From Dyadobacter koreensis (lineage in GTDB: Bacteria; Bacteroidota; Bacteroidia; Cytophagales; Spirosomataceae), in contig NZ_FNXY01000007.1 of the NCBI RefSeq assembly GCF_900108855.1, positions 62,001 through 126,000 on the forward strand: a stretch of 64,000 nucleotides of DNA, in the 5' to 3' direction. A program made the translations under genes and the position numbers. Positions within the stretch are counted from its first letter, which is position 1. Each line of letters opens with the position of its first letter. Shown in pieces: positions 9,620 through 19,485 of the stretch. The notes under the pieces were generated by a model. The model was not told the DNA's origin. It saw nothing but the letters and a program-made list of their open reading frames with translations, and made no database searches.

Positions 9620-10489
9620 ATGATTACAACCTTACCAAAAATTACAATTGTCACACCTTCGTATAATCAGGGAAAATATCTGGAAGACACGATACTATCA
9701 GTTCTTGAACAGGGATACCCAAATTTGGAATACATTATCATCGACGGCGGCAGCACGGATGAGTCTGTAAGTATTATAAAAAAATACGAAAGACAACTTG
9801 CTTATTGGGTTAGCGAAAAGGACGAGGGCCTGTATCATGGACTGCAAAAGGGCTTTGACAAGGCTAGCGGAGAAATTATGGCCTGGCTAAATGCGGATGA
9901 CATGTATCACAAAAAAAGTCTTTTCAGGGCAGCAGAGATTTTTGCCAAATTTGAGGACGTTCACTGGATCATGGGCAGCAATACTTATTTCGACGAAAGC
10001 GGACACCCCTTTCTTTATGATGATCTCCCCTTCTCGCAGCGTTGGTCAGCATACCGTTTGCGTTTGTTCGACGGGAATTTCATACAACAGGAGTCTGTCT
10101 TCTGGCGCCGCGGCTTATGGGAAAAAGCAGGAGGATTTATTGATCAGCACTATTCACTTGCCGCGGATTTTGAATTATGGCTCCGTTTTTTTCGTTACGA
10201 AAAGCTCCATACAACTTCCTTCATGCTGGCGGGGTTCCGTTTTAGAAATGAAAACCAAAAAAGCTTTCATCAAAGAAACGAATATATTGCCCAGTTGAAT
10301 TTATTATTAGAACGGGAGAAAAAGGAAGACGGAAGTTTCGTAAAGCTTACTATTCGCCATCAGCTGCTTCATTTGGCAAAATTAATCCCAAAAAGAAAAT
10401 GGCGTATGCGGGTACGGGCGAAGATTCTTAACCTTCCGCCTAAAATCGTGTTCGACAGGCAGCATGGAATGATTTTTGAGAAAAGGTAA
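9620..10489 (+). CDS. Glycosyltransferase family 2
   Basis: A 289-residue GT2 enzyme. It shows ITIVTPSYNQGKYLEDTI at the start, the IIIDGGSTDES nucleotide-binding strand, a KDEGLYHGLQKG segment and the metal-binding NADD motif (residues 91-94). A later AADFELWLRFF segment fits the acceptor side. The frame is open to a TTG at 9614, but the ATG at 9620 is the better start. It lies 106 bases after the ketoisomerase gene and ends two bases from the end of the convergent GT2 gene at 10492. It is cytoplasmic or membrane-peripheral and probably adds one sugar to a surface glycan; the sugar is unknown. Confidence 0.88.
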   Translation: MITTLPKITIVTPSYNQGKYLEDTILSVLEQGYPNLEYIIIDGGSTDESVSIIKKYERQLAYWVSEKDEGLYHGLQKGFDKASGEIMAWLNADDMYHKKSLFRAAEIFAKFEDVHWIMGSNTYFDESGHPFLYDDLPFSQRWSAYRLRLFDGNFIQQESVFWRRGLWEKAGGFIDQHYSLAADFELWLRFFRYEKLHTTSFMLAGFRFRNENQKSFHQRNEYIAQLNLLLEREKKEDGSFVKLTIRHQLLHLAKLIPKRKWRMRVRAKILNLPPKIVFDRQHGMIFEKR

Positions 10490-10491
10490 TG

Positions 10492-11199
10492 TCAGACGCT
10501 CAACAACTTCGCTTTCAGCACTTTAAATTGAAACCTGAGAAATATCTTCATCCCAAAATATTTTAAGATCAGCCGTCCCTTCCTCTGTTCGAATACCGGA
10601 TCTTTTTGAACAGAGGAGATACCGGTATCATTAAAAATTGCAATGTCAAAGTCTACAAACTTAAACCTGAATTTCTCATGTTTATTAAAACGCATGTTAA
10701 AAACATGATCTGCCGAAATTAGATAAGTTGTGTCGTAGCGATAAATTGAAAATATTTCAACCGGATAAATAATTGCCTGATGGTTGATGCCGGTCTTTGC
10801 CTGGTGATATGGTGCAAGTTTGCCCAAATATTTAACGCCCGCTTTTTGAACACTCCCGTAGTAAATAAAATTCGGATCCTTTAAATTTTTCGCGAACAAT
10901 GAAAAGTCGGAAGTCAACATATCATCAGCACCCAGAAAATATATCCATTTGCCCTGGACGACATCCAGGGCTTTGTTCATTGCATCGTAAATTCCATCAT
11001 CTTTTTCACTTTTCCAGAAAGCAATTCTGTCTGAGTTTTTTTCAATAATAGAAAGCGTGGCATCCGTACTGGCACCGTCCATTATGATAATTTCGATGCT
11101 GGGATATTCTTGTGAAAAGATACTGTCCAGGCAACGCTGCAGAAAATGCTCTGCATTGCGCGTAACGATTACGATAGAAATCAGTTGATCGCTAGCCAT
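10492..11199 (-). CDS. Glycosyltransferase family 2
   Basis: A 235-residue GT2 enzyme: ISIVIVTRNAEHFLQRCL start, IIIMDGASTDAT strand, KDDGIYDAMNKAL and FLGADDML with the metal-binding acidic pair (Asp92, Asp93). It is short for the family and lacks a membrane segment. It shares the DGASTDAT/KDDGIYDAMNK type of core with the enzyme at 9620 but is clearly different. The start overlaps the end of the GT2 gene at 11192 by eight bases, so the minus-strand GT2 genes are probably translated as one coupled operon reading from 12833 down to 10492. Confidence 0.87.
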   Translation of the reverse strand: MASDQLISIVIVTRNAEHFLQRCLDSIFSQEYPSIEIIIMDGASTDATLSIIEKNSDRIAFWKSEKDDGIYDAMNKALDVVQGKWIYFLGADDMLTSDFSLFAKNLKDPNFIYYGSVQKAGVKYLGKLAPYHQAKTGINHQAIIYPVEIFSIYRYDTTYLISADHVFNMRFNKHEKFRFKFVDFDIAIFNDTGISSVQKDPVFEQRKGRLILKYFGMKIFLRFQFKVLKAKLLSV

Positions 11200-12058
11200 T
11201 TGCTACAAGGCTGAGTTCGTTCTCATATCTTTGCACAGGATCCAGAACATTAAAATACTGGCTTAATCCCTGGCTGCAATAAACCGATTTTTCCTGCATT
11301 GCATATCTCAGGTATTCATCATTGTCACGGCAACCGCCCCGGTCCGCTTCGCTGTGATGAATATGAAAAACGATTCCGCCAAATTTGATGGCACGTTTCC
11401 GAAGGCCGGAGTTAAGCAAGCGCACCGCAATCTCATTATCTTCCCTGCCCCATCCGTGGAAGCATTCATTGTAGCCATTGACACGCACAAGATCTTCTTT
11501 CCAAAAGGCCATATTGCACCCTCTCAATGCAAAAATATCATCCGGTTTGTAACGATCGGCAAAATAACGGGTTAACCAACTGATATTAAATCGATTGCAT
11601 AAATTACCCAGCCCAGGTTCAAACAGTTGGACAGACGTTTTTTGCTGACGTAGCATTTTTGCTGAAAGATGCTGATCCATCAACACCCTGCTTCCGGCGA
11701 CGAATGTTCCACGCTTGCTTAATTCGAGATGGTCTTTTATGAAATGTTTGTGTAAAACCAGATCTCCGTCGATTTGAATGATATAATCGCAGGAACTTGA
11801 TGCAATTGCCTTATTACGAATTTTGGAAAGCTGAAAACCTTCGTCTTTTTGCCAGATATGTATGATTCTTACCGGAAAAGTTTCACGCATAGTATCAATA
11901 ACCTGAACGGTCTGCTCCGTCGAACCATCATCAGCAATGATAACCTCATCCGGCAAGACCGACTGTCCCTTAACACTTAGCAGACATAATCGCAGTGCTT
12001 CCGGCCAGTTATACGTTGAAATAATAAGAGAGCTTTTAGTAGAGGTTTTCATATCCAT
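11192..12058 (-). CDS. Glycosyltransferase family 2 with galactosyltransferase-type C-terminal domain
   Basis: A 288-residue GT2 enzyme. The N-terminal half carries STYNWPEALRLCLLSV, the ADDGSTEQT strand and QIDGD (DxD at 97-99). The C-terminal half has RGCNMAFWKED and HGWGRED (202-207), the acceptor-side motif also seen in beta-1,4-galactosyltransferase-like enzymes. It is closely similar to the next gene upstream: the same TYNWPEALR, WGxED and HHxE landmarks occur at matching positions. A local duplication is the simplest explanation. A second ATG six bases in, at 12052, is an alternative start. Genes overlap at both ends. Confidence 0.88.
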   Translation of the reverse strand: MDMKTSTKSSLIISTYNWPEALRLCLLSVKGQSVLPDEVIIADDGSTEQTVQVIDTMRETFPVRIIHIWQKDEGFQLSKIRNKAIASSSCDYIIQIDGDLVLHKHFIKDHLELSKRGTFVAGSRVLMDQHLSAKMLRQQKTSVQLFEPGLGNLCNRFNISWLTRYFADRYKPDDIFALRGCNMAFWKEDLVRVNGYNECFHGWGREDNEIAVRLLNSGLRKRAIKFGGIVFHIHHSEADRGGCRDNDEYLRYAMQEKSVYCSQGLSQYFNVLDPVQRYENELSLVANG

Positions 12059-12833
12059 TAAGGCAGATTTTAGATTTCGTGGTCAATGTCTCCTGTAATA
12101 TTTGGCTGTGATGTGATTCGTTTACTCTTGATAATTCCTGATGGTGCAAGTGAAACTGCACCGCGCTTAACTTCACTATTTTCTTGGCGATGTTGTTATT
12201 AATAAATCGGGCTGCCAATTCCTCATCTTCGTGCCCCCAGCCATTCAGTGCATTATTGTAACCATTGATTTTGACAAAGTCTCTCTTCCAAAAAGCCAGA
12301 TTACTACCACGTACATTGCGACTTTTCATTTCTTTACGCTGACCGAAAGACCGGAAAACAGGAAGTCGAACTGCGTTCAGCCGATTGTAAACTCCCCGGG
12401 AATAAAATCCGATATCTGTTTCGGCGTTGCCCAGCAAGGCCGTGGTTTTCGCAGCAGTCAACCTCGCACGGCTCCCACGTACAAAAGAGCCCGTTTCAGC
12501 GGCTGCGATATGGTCTTCGATAAACGACGGATGTAATATGACATCTCCATCTACTTGAATTATATATTCACCGCTACTTCCTAAAACTGCCTTATTTAGA
12601 ATCTTTGTCTTCCTAAATCCAAGATCCTCATGCCATACATGAAGGATTGGAACAGGAAATTTCTCCTGAAACTGATGTATTAAATTGTACGTTCTTTCAT
12701 CAGAGCCGTCATCTGCGATTACAACTTCTGCAGGCAGTTTTTTTTGACGGGCCACACTTAAAAGACAGCATCGTAATGCCTCCGGCCAGTTATAAGTAGC
12801 TATAACAAGGGTCGTTGCTGAAATGAAATTCAT
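12036..12833 (-). CDS. Glycosyltransferase family 2, paralogue of the next gene
   Basis: A 265-residue GT2 enzyme with IATYNWPEALRCCLLSV, VIADDGSDERT, QVDGD (95-97), RGSNLAFWKRD and NGWGHED (198-203). The order and spacing match the gene at 11192. The frame is open back to 12923, but the first 30 residues of that longer version do not look like the family, and the GT2 fold starts just after the ATG at 12833. It overlaps the downstream paralogue by 23 bases, which favours coupled translation. Probably the first gene of a three-gene minus-strand operon. Donor and acceptor sugars unknown. Confidence 0.86.
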   Translation of the reverse strand: MNFISATTLVIATYNWPEALRCCLLSVARQKKLPAEVVIADDGSDERTYNLIHQFQEKFPVPILHVWHEDLGFRKTKILNKAVLGSSGEYIIQVDGDVILHPSFIEDHIAAAETGSFVRGSRARLTAAKTTALLGNAETDIGFYSRGVYNRLNAVRLPVFRSFGQRKEMKSRNVRGSNLAFWKRDFVKINGYNNALNGWGHEDEELAARFINNNIAKKIVKLSAVQFHLHHQELSRVNESHHSQILQETLTTKSKICLNGYENLY

Positions 12834-14213
12834 CAATCTTTCAGACTGTTTTTCTAATAAATAAATACATAGGCGCATCCCTGCATTCGCTGCCCAAACA
12901 ACCCGCGCCTTTGTACCTTTCAAAGAAATAATAAAAGGGGCTCAGAGATATGAATAGCAGTTAATACAGCACAACTGGTATCAAACGAAACTTGTTCGGT
13001 TTAAAACGGAAGCTGCGCGTTCAGAAATGTGTGAAAAATAAGATTAATGACTGGACTTGACTCGAAACAACCGGTTACATAAGTGAGTATACGTTTGCCT
13101 CAGCATGGGTGGGGTCCAAGGAAAATAACCTGACAGTGGAGTTTTGGCGGAGAACATGTTATATGATTGTTAGGGATAATATATTTCTAAATATATAGAT
13201 AACGTAAATATCGAAAAAGTACTGGAATTATTGAGAAGCGAATTCTAATTATTTTCTTATTTATTTCTAATTACTTATCAGGTGCTAAAAAATATCAAAT
13301 TCAAATCACCAGCCTGGCGAGCATTTCAGCATTTAATTTCCTATGTCACAGTTGTCGAATTTTTAAATGCAGCGCTACCGCATTAGAAAAGCTGGAAAAA
13401 TATTTTGCAAACGAACTTGTAAGAACTCAGGTTTTGAGTCTTCCCGGGATCTGATCTGGCTTGATACAGTAACCTATCAGGACATCCGAAACAGAAAGGA
13501 ATATACCATTTCGCGAACAAAAAATCTGATATATAACGATAAAATGAAAAAATGTGCCCTCACTTATGGCCAATGGCGAAATTCGCCTTCAAAATCCCCT
13601 CAGCTTTTAAGAAAAACGCAGATCTGAAATGCTGTGTCGAGGCAGATTATGTCCGGAGTTTTATCCAAAGTTGGCCAAGCCTTGGAACACCGGCGACTAA
13701 AAAAGGATTCCGACTCCATTTCAGGTATAAGCCCTGTTAATATAGAGGCTTTCATTTACGAGTTCGATCCTGCGGGCGGAGCCGACAGTTTCAAAAAGGA
13801 GACTGCGCTGGACAGCGTTGGATTTATTCAGATACAGCTAATCATTCCTCATCTTACAAAATAATAAATTGCGTTTTGAAAAAGAAGATCGCCTTGCAGA
13901 TGAGCTCCTTTTTAATTTCAAGCTTCGATGAATACAACAACAATCTTCAACGGTACATTTTTACAGGTTCCCCTTATTCAAAACAACCCTATCGAGAAAT
14001 TAAAGTTAAGTAACTGTAATCATTACCACCAACGAAAAGGCGCTGTGGTGGTCTACAGTTGTCATAATTTTTCATTATAGAAAATGTTAATAGTCATTAA
14101 ACACAGTTGTATGCTACCGGTTTATTACCTTCGCATTTGAACATAAGTCAGAGCTAACTCTGGCAGACTTGCTAATCGACAATTATATACAATTCTTACA
14201 AGGAAAATAAAAT
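12834..14213. other. Gene-poor, possibly decayed region
   Basis: About 1.4 kb without a convincing gene. Several short open stretches in different frames look protein-like but are broken by stops. One around 13372-13449 reads ATALEKLEKYFANELVR and ends after LSLPGI. Another at 13634-13864 (GTG start, or ATG 13649) gives 71-76 residues including NIEAFIYEFDPAGG. A third ends near 14012 with SPYSKQPYREIKVK. This pattern suits one or more frameshifted old genes, but I recognise no family. The final 100 bases must hold the promoter of the DUF808 gene. Confidence 0.4.
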
Positions 14214-15092
14214 ATGGCGTCAGGATTTTTTGCGATTTTAGATGATATTGCTTTTTTAATGGATGACGTTGCCATGGCAACGAAAGTGGCAACACGAAAG
14301 ACCGCCGCAATACTAGGTGATGACCTGGCAGTAAACGCCGAGAAAGCTACCGGCTTCTTATCAGAACGGGAGCTTCCGGTATTATGGTCAATTACCAAGG
14401 GGTCATTATTGAACAAGCTTATTATTGTGCCGCTGGCGCTGTTGTTGAACGCTTTTCTGCCGTCAGCAATTACGTTTGTTCTGATCCTGGGAGGACTTTA
14501 CCTTGCTTATGAAGGCGTTGAAAAGGTAGTTGAATACTTTTTTCCACACGAAACGAAAGAGCATTCGGTAAAAAAAGATGACGAACCGCTCAGTGAGGAA
14601 GCAGCGGGTGATTATGAAAAGGGAAAAGTGAAAACAGCCGTTATGACGGATTTCATCCTGTCCATAGAAATCGTAATCATTGCATTGGGCAGTGTTGCCG
14701 GACAAGATCTAGGAGTCCAGATACTAACAGTTTCTGCTGTTGCTTTACTTGCAACGGTTGGCGTTTATGGCATTGTCGCACTGATCGTCAGAATGGATGA
14801 CGCAGGATTCAGGCTGATTAAAAAATCAGATAACAAGGGTTTCTTTTCCTGGCTGGGACATACACTTGTCAAGGCGTTACCAATGATGATCAGGGTATTA
14901 GGTGCTGTGGGTACGGTAGCTTTAATTCTGGTTTCGGGTGGAATTTTTGCTCACAATATCGAATATTTCCATCATCTCTTTCCTGAGCTCCCTGCAACTG
15001 TTAAAGAATTTGGGATCGGACTTGTCGTCGGGCTTGCCGCTGTCATACTTGTCACCATTTTCAAGAAATTGTTTGTAAAGGCTAAGCATTAA
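14214..15092 (+). CDS. DUF808 (YedI-like) inner membrane protein
   Basis: A 292-residue protein that matches the DUF808/YedI family along its whole length. The conserved start MASGFFAILDDIAFLMDD is followed by the paired-helix segment with RKTAAILGDDLAVNAEKATG. Several transmembrane helices follow at about 80-110, 145-190, 225-245 and 265-285. The family is widespread and has no established function. It is a single gene on its strand, with a terminator-like hairpin about 95 bases downstream. The ATG is directly preceded by an AAGGAAAATAAA purine-rich ribosome binding region, which supports this start. Confidence 0.93.
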   Translation: MASGFFAILDDIAFLMDDVAMATKVATRKTAAILGDDLAVNAEKATGFLSERELPVLWSITKGSLLNKLIIVPLALLLNAFLPSAITFVLILGGLYLAYEGVEKVVEYFFPHETKEHSVKKDDEPLSEEAAGDYEKGKVKTAVMTDFILSIEIVIIALGSVAGQDLGVQILTVSAVALLATVGVYGIVALIVRMDDAGFRLIKKSDNKGFFSWLGHTLVKALPMMIRVLGAVGTVALILVSGGIFAHNIEYFHHLFPELPATVKEFGIGLVVGLAAVILVTIFKKLFVKAKH

Positions 15093-15184
15093 TGGTATAA
15101 ACAATTCTCCAAGCTATTTGCTAGTTGACTGGATAAAGATCCGCCAGGCATAAGAAGCCAGAGCATCGCAATGGTCAAATAAAG

Positions 15185-15231
15185 ATAAGACTGCATCCCA
15201 AACCGACCGTTGAGAAGCAGTCTTATTTTTT
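15185..15231 (+). terminator. Probable terminator after the DUF808 gene
   Basis: Ten-base inverted repeat ATAAGACTGC / GCAGTCTTAT with a 22-nt loop, followed by TTTTT. The loop is long, so strength is uncertain. Confidence 0.65.
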
Positions 15232-15358
15232 GACTATATCCTACGAAGCTTTCATTCCACAATTTTCTGTAATCGCAGGGAATGATTCCACCGCCCCAGC
15301 TTATTTGGAAAAAAGGTTAAATTATGTGTTTTCACAAAGTAAATGTGCTTGATCAGAT

Positions 15359-16210
15359 TTAAACGCTGACAGGTTTTGGCTCACCTTCCCATTTCTTGAA
15401 AGCAATGATATTTTGCCCCGTATTTTTTTTAAAAAAATGACTAAAATGCGCTGCATCCTCAAAACCAAGCTCATAGGCTACTTCTTTCGAAGACTTGTCT
15501 GTGTAAAACATCAGCCTTTTGGCCTCTATAATCAGTCTGTCATGAATTATTTTCAGCGGAGATTTATGATTCAATCTTGCAAACAGGTTTGACAATGTCT
15601 TTGGAGACTTATTTAACTCGCTTGCATAAAACTGTACTTCATGCTCCTCTTTAAATTTTTTCTCAACAAGCATATTGTATTGTCTTATGAGATCAAATTT
15701 ATTATCTGGAAGCTGGTCACCAAATTGTTCCTTTGCCAGACGCGTTACGATGATGATCAGTCGCTTCAAAAGCCTCTGTAGCATATCAGTTTGAATTGTA
15801 TCAGAGGTTTTGAATTCTTCAATAAAAATGTTTTTCAAGGTATGGAGTTTTTGCTGATGCAGATAGTCAAGTTTGATAAACAAATTTCCAAACGAGCCAA
15901 AGAACAAAAACCCTGCACAACCCACTTCCTTATCATGATCAATGATACAGTAAAAGTCCCGATTATACTGCCAGACAATAATATCGGCCGAATTCTCAAA
16001 AGAAAATGACTGGTTTGCGAAAAGCGCCAAAATGGTTTGACTTGGAAACTCATATTCGATAACATCAATAATTAATTTTTGGCTCGGTCCATGATTCAGG
16101 CACAAGGTGAAAACTTTTTCATTTCCTATACCTCTTTGATAAAAAAACGGCTCATTTTGAATAAAAACAATTTCGCCGCCTGTTCGAAAATCTAGATGTC
16201 TCAGTTTCAT
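15359..16210 (-). CDS. AraC-family transcriptional regulator
   Basis: A 283-residue regulator. The N-terminal 170 residues are a cupin-like sensor part and the C-terminal 100 hold the two helix-turn-helix motifs. The first HTH is seen at ELNKSPKTLSNLFARLN; the second at SKEVAYELGFEDAAHFSHFF, which is the classical AraC signature. The gene is divergent from the carboxymuconolactone-decarboxylase-like gene starting at 16444, with a 233-base shared upstream region, so that gene is its most likely target. The inducer is unknown. Confidence 0.92.
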   Translation of the reverse strand: MKLRHLDFRTGGEIVFIQNEPFFYQRGIGNEKVFTLCLNHGPSQKLIIDVIEYEFPSQTILALFANQSFSFENSADIIVWQYNRDFYCIIDHDKEVGCAGFLFFGSFGNLFIKLDYLHQQKLHTLKNIFIEEFKTSDTIQTDMLQRLLKRLIIIVTRLAKEQFGDQLPDNKFDLIRQYNMLVEKKFKEEHEVQFYASELNKSPKTLSNLFARLNHKSPLKIIHDRLIIEAKRLMFYTDKSSKEVAYELGFEDAAHFSHFFKKNTGQNIIAFKKWEGEPKPVSV

Positions 16211-16443
16211 TATAAACGGCCGGGTTTAAATTTCCTTCTTATTTTCTGAACAAACTTCATAGCATAAAGATACTGTTGAGCCTGATTTTCTTCGCGGTAC
16301 TAATTCTGGATTTTGTGGCATGAATTACTGTGTTTAAACAGGGAAATTTTGACAAATCTCAGGGAAAAATATACATTTCTTCAGGGATCAAGTCTGCGCA
16401 ACTTTGCATTGTCAATAACGAAAAACGAAAATTCATAAAGAAG

Positions 16444-16980
16444 ATGAAAACATTTGAAGTTCCTACAAAAGAACAAGTTAGTCCGTCTAACCAGGTTTTA
16501 TTTGATAATCTAAAAAAAGGAATTGGTATGGTTCCGAATCTATATGCAGCAATGGCGCTGTCCGACCAGGCATTGGCAAGCTATTTAAACTTATCCACGG
16601 CCAAAACCTCGTTAAGAGCCAAAGAGAAAGAGATTGTTAATCTTGTAGTAAGCCAGGTAAATTCTTGTGACTATTGCAACAGTGCTCATACAGCTATCGG
16701 AAAGATGAACGGTTTTACTGATGAGCAAATCTTAGAGATCCGCAAGGGTGCTGCTTCTTTCGACTCAAAATATGATGCACTTGCGAAGTTTGCAAAAAAC
16801 GCTGCTGAAGACAAAGGACATGTAGATGAAGACGTGATTGGCGCGTTTTACGCTGCTGGTTACACAGACGAGAACTTAGTTGATGTTTTACTTGTGATCG
16901 CAGATAAAGTATTCACAAACTATCTTTATGCGATTACTCAGGTTCCGATCGATTTCCCCAAAGCACCCGCCCTGAATTAA
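16444..16980 (+). CDS. Carboxymuconolactone decarboxylase / AhpD-like protein
   Basis: A 178-residue helical protein of the CMD/AhpD fold, in the peroxidase-related branch. The active-site segment KEKEIVNLVVSQVNSCDYCNSAHT contains the CxxC pair (Cys75, Cys78) and His82 of the proton-relay type used by AhpD-like alkylhydroperoxidases. The frame is open to a GTG/TTG-type start at 16330, but that extension looks like leader sequence. The ATG at 16444 follows an AAAGAAG purine run and begins the conserved part. It is divergent from the AraC regulator and followed by a clear terminator, so it is a monocistronic gene, possibly for peroxide or quinone stress. Confidence 0.88.
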   Translation: MKTFEVPTKEQVSPSNQVLFDNLKKGIGMVPNLYAAMALSDQALASYLNLSTAKTSLRAKEKEIVNLVVSQVNSCDYCNSAHTAIGKMNGFTDEQILEIRKGAASFDSKYDALAKFAKNAAEDKGHVDEDVIGAFYAAGYTDENLVDVLLVIADKVFTNYLYAITQVPIDFPKAPALN

Positions 16981-16999
16981 ATTGCAAACCAGTTTGCCC

Positions 17000-17050
17000 G
17001 ATCCTGTTACGAAACTCTTGTAAGATACTTTCGAAACAGGATCCTTTTTG
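17000..17050 (+). terminator. Rho-independent terminator
   Basis: Arms of 15 bases (GATCCTGTTACGAAA / TTTCGAAACAGGATC) pair with one mismatch around a 14-nt loop, followed by CTTTTTG. It lies 20 bases after the CMD-like gene. Confidence 0.88.
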
Positions 17051-17222
17051 TATCATATTTCCGCTAAAAACTTCTTTTATGATGATCAGCAATTATTCAA
17101 ACCAAAACAGTCTTCCTGCACTTGAATTCAAAAAGTCATTTAAACAACTATAAGATTCCAGTATCCACTTTCGTTGTCAGCCGTTAGACTTGCAAATTTT
17201 ACCAGACAAGTTGAAAGATTTT

Positions 17223-19472
17223 TCAATATTTGTCTTTAAAACTCCACTTTATGATCAGTTCTGTTAGCTCATCCAGTTTTATTGGCTTGGTAATATAGTC
17301 GTTCATCCCCGCGTCAAAGCATTCATCCTGTGTCCCTTCCATCACGTTTGCGGTTAACGCGACAATAATCGGCTGGTTGCTGACCGTTTTACGGATCATG
17401 CGTGTGGCTTCAAGACCGTCCATGACAGGCATTTGCATATCCATCAGAATAAATTCGTAACCCTTGAAATTCGCCGCTTCAACAGCTTCCTGCCCGTCAT
17501 TGGCAAGATCGGGTTGGTAGCCCAGCCTTTGGAGAATTCGGACAATAACATGCTGATTAATGTGATTATCTTCCACCACAAGGATGCTGAAGGGATATTT
17601 CCGGGAAAACTCCTCTGATAGCTTGTTGACCACAGGCGCTTGTGTTTTTGCCATCAATTTTTTCTGTAACACATCCATGATGTGTCTTGCCAGAACATGT
17701 TGCCGGGTAGGCTTATGAAGTACAGATGCAAAAAGCCGGCGATCACTATCCCTTATCTCTTCTCCAATTGAACTTAGTAAAATAATCGGTAGATCTGCTG
17801 CGTAACGCTGGATATTTCTGCCCAGCGTAATACCGTCCATTTCAGGCATTTCCATATCAGTTATTACCAGATCAAGCTCCTGTCCGCTAAATAAAACCTC
17901 CATTGCCTTTTCCCCTGATGAAACCAGAATTGGCTGCAAATTCCAGTTTTCCAACTGCCTTTTAAGAATTTCGAGATTCGTATTGTTATCATCAACGACG
18001 AGTACTTTTTTACCACGATGTTCGTCCATGTCGAGATCGACCGGCGATTGCAGGGTTTTTACTCCCTGAGTTGTTTCCAAGGTAAATGAAAAAGTCGATC
18101 CGTGTTCTACTTTGCTTATAACACTGATTTGCCCGCCCATAAGCTGCACGAGTTTTTCTGATATGGCCAATCCCAATCCTGTCCCTCCATATTTTCGGGT
18201 TGTTGATGAATCAACTTGTGTAAACGCTTTGAAAAGATGCTGAATTTTTTCGTCTGGAATCCCAATTCCGGTATCACGTATATCAAACCGCAGCTGAAAT
18301 TTCTCCGGACCAGTTGATTGTTCCCGACTTACATAAATACAAACTTCACCATGCTGGGTAAACTTAATTGCATTTCCAACAAGGTTTATCAGAACTTGCC
18401 TCAGGCGTAACGGATCGCCGACAATTTGAAGCGGGACGTCCCGCTCAATCTGATACACGAGATCCAGACCGATTTTAGCCGCCTTGCTTCCAAAAATATC
18501 AAGCACATCCTCGATATTTTGACGAAGATCAAAGTCATTTTTCTCGAGCTCCAGATTTCCGGACTCGATCTTTGAAAAGTCAAGAATATCGTTGATCACA
18601 TTAATCAGCGTATCGCCGCAATTGGCAATTGTGTCAGTAAACATTCGTTGCTCTTCATCAAGCTGGGTTTCCTGCAATAACGCTGCCATACCGATCACTC
18701 CATTCATGGGTGTACGTATTTCGTGGCTCATGGTAGCCAAAAAAATACTTTTGGCCTGATTAGCCTTTTCTGCCTCTGAACGAGCTTTGACAAGCTTCGC
18801 GTTAGATGCCCGAAGCCTCTTATTAGCCTTGCGCTGCATTTCTTCTTTTTGTTTCTGAACCCTCAAAACCTGCGCTTCTTTTTGAAGTTCAGCGACTTTC
18901 AAATGCTGAGCAATTTGAAGTTCATAATATTTATTGAGTAGATATGACCATAAGCCGCATATGAAAAAAATCGCGAGGGCAAGCAGCATATGGATGACAA
19001 AAGTCAGCATGTCAAAATATTCCAGCCGGGTAAAATAAATCTCGGTCATCCCGGCATTTTGTAAATAACCGAAGACCGCATGATGAATCAAAACAACCAT
19101 CAACATAGGAATCTGCAGCTTCCAGTTCTGATAGGTAATAAGTACCGCGCTTCCGATAAACGCAAAAAAATGCATCTCAAACATCCCATGCATTTGAAAG
19201 ATAAACTGCGCCATATAGACACCTAATACCGCACTCAGCACGTACTGGTAAAGGTCTGAATCCGGCAAAGCTTTTTTTACTGAATAATACGCCATCAACA
19301 GAATTCCCCCAACGCCAAAAGCAACGGACCAGGTGTCATAAAAGAAGGCCAAGATCAGACCAATGACGAAATAGCTTCCTAAAAAATAATTCATCGCATG
19401 ATCCGACCGCTGCTTATTTACTGATCGAAAATCACTCACCGAACCGGTTGATAAGATTTTAGTGTGTTCCAT
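17223..19472 (-). CDS. Hybrid sensor histidine kinase with two receiver domains
   Basis: A 749-residue membrane kinase. About six hydrophobic segments fill residues 28-180, with unusual histidine-rich pieces (MHGMFEMHFF and LIHHAVFGY). A coiled coil (about 185-240) leads to the HisKA domain with phospho-acceptor His250 (ATMSHEIRTPMNG). The ATPase domain has N (NLVGNAIKF), G1 (DTGIGIP) and G2 (GGTGLGLAI) boxes. Receiver 1 carries Asp539 and receiver 2 Asp678. There is no Hpt domain, so the output must go through a separate phosphotransfer protein or protein contact. The redoxin gene ends 13 bases upstream on the same strand, which makes a redox or disulfide signal plausible. Confidence 0.94.
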   Translation of the reverse strand: MEHTKILSTGSVSDFRSVNKQRSDHAMNYFLGSYFVIGLILAFFYDTWSVAFGVGGILLMAYYSVKKALPDSDLYQYVLSAVLGVYMAQFIFQMHGMFEMHFFAFIGSAVLITYQNWKLQIPMLMVVLIHHAVFGYLQNAGMTEIYFTRLEYFDMLTFVIHMLLALAIFFICGLWSYLLNKYYELQIAQHLKVAELQKEAQVLRVQKQKEEMQRKANKRLRASNAKLVKARSEAEKANQAKSIFLATMSHEIRTPMNGVIGMAALLQETQLDEEQRMFTDTIANCGDTLINVINDILDFSKIESGNLELEKNDFDLRQNIEDVLDIFGSKAAKIGLDLVYQIERDVPLQIVGDPLRLRQVLINLVGNAIKFTQHGEVCIYVSREQSTGPEKFQLRFDIRDTGIGIPDEKIQHLFKAFTQVDSSTTRKYGGTGLGLAISEKLVQLMGGQISVISKVEHGSTFSFTLETTQGVKTLQSPVDLDMDEHRGKKVLVVDDNNTNLEILKRQLENWNLQPILVSSGEKAMEVLFSGQELDLVITDMEMPEMDGITLGRNIQRYAADLPIILLSSIGEEIRDSDRRLFASVLHKPTRQHVLARHIMDVLQKKLMAKTQAPVVNKLSEEFSRKYPFSILVVEDNHINQHVIVRILQRLGYQPDLANDGQEAVEAANFKGYEFILMDMQMPVMDGLEATRMIRKTVSNQPIIVALTANVMEGTQDECFDAGMNDYITKPIKLDELTELIIKWSFKDKY

Positions 19473-19485
19473 AAAAATACCCTGA

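Noticed and set aside
13634..13864. Small gene of 76 codons in the gene-poor region
   Set aside because: GTG start, no ribosome binding site and no family; better explained as part of a decayed region.
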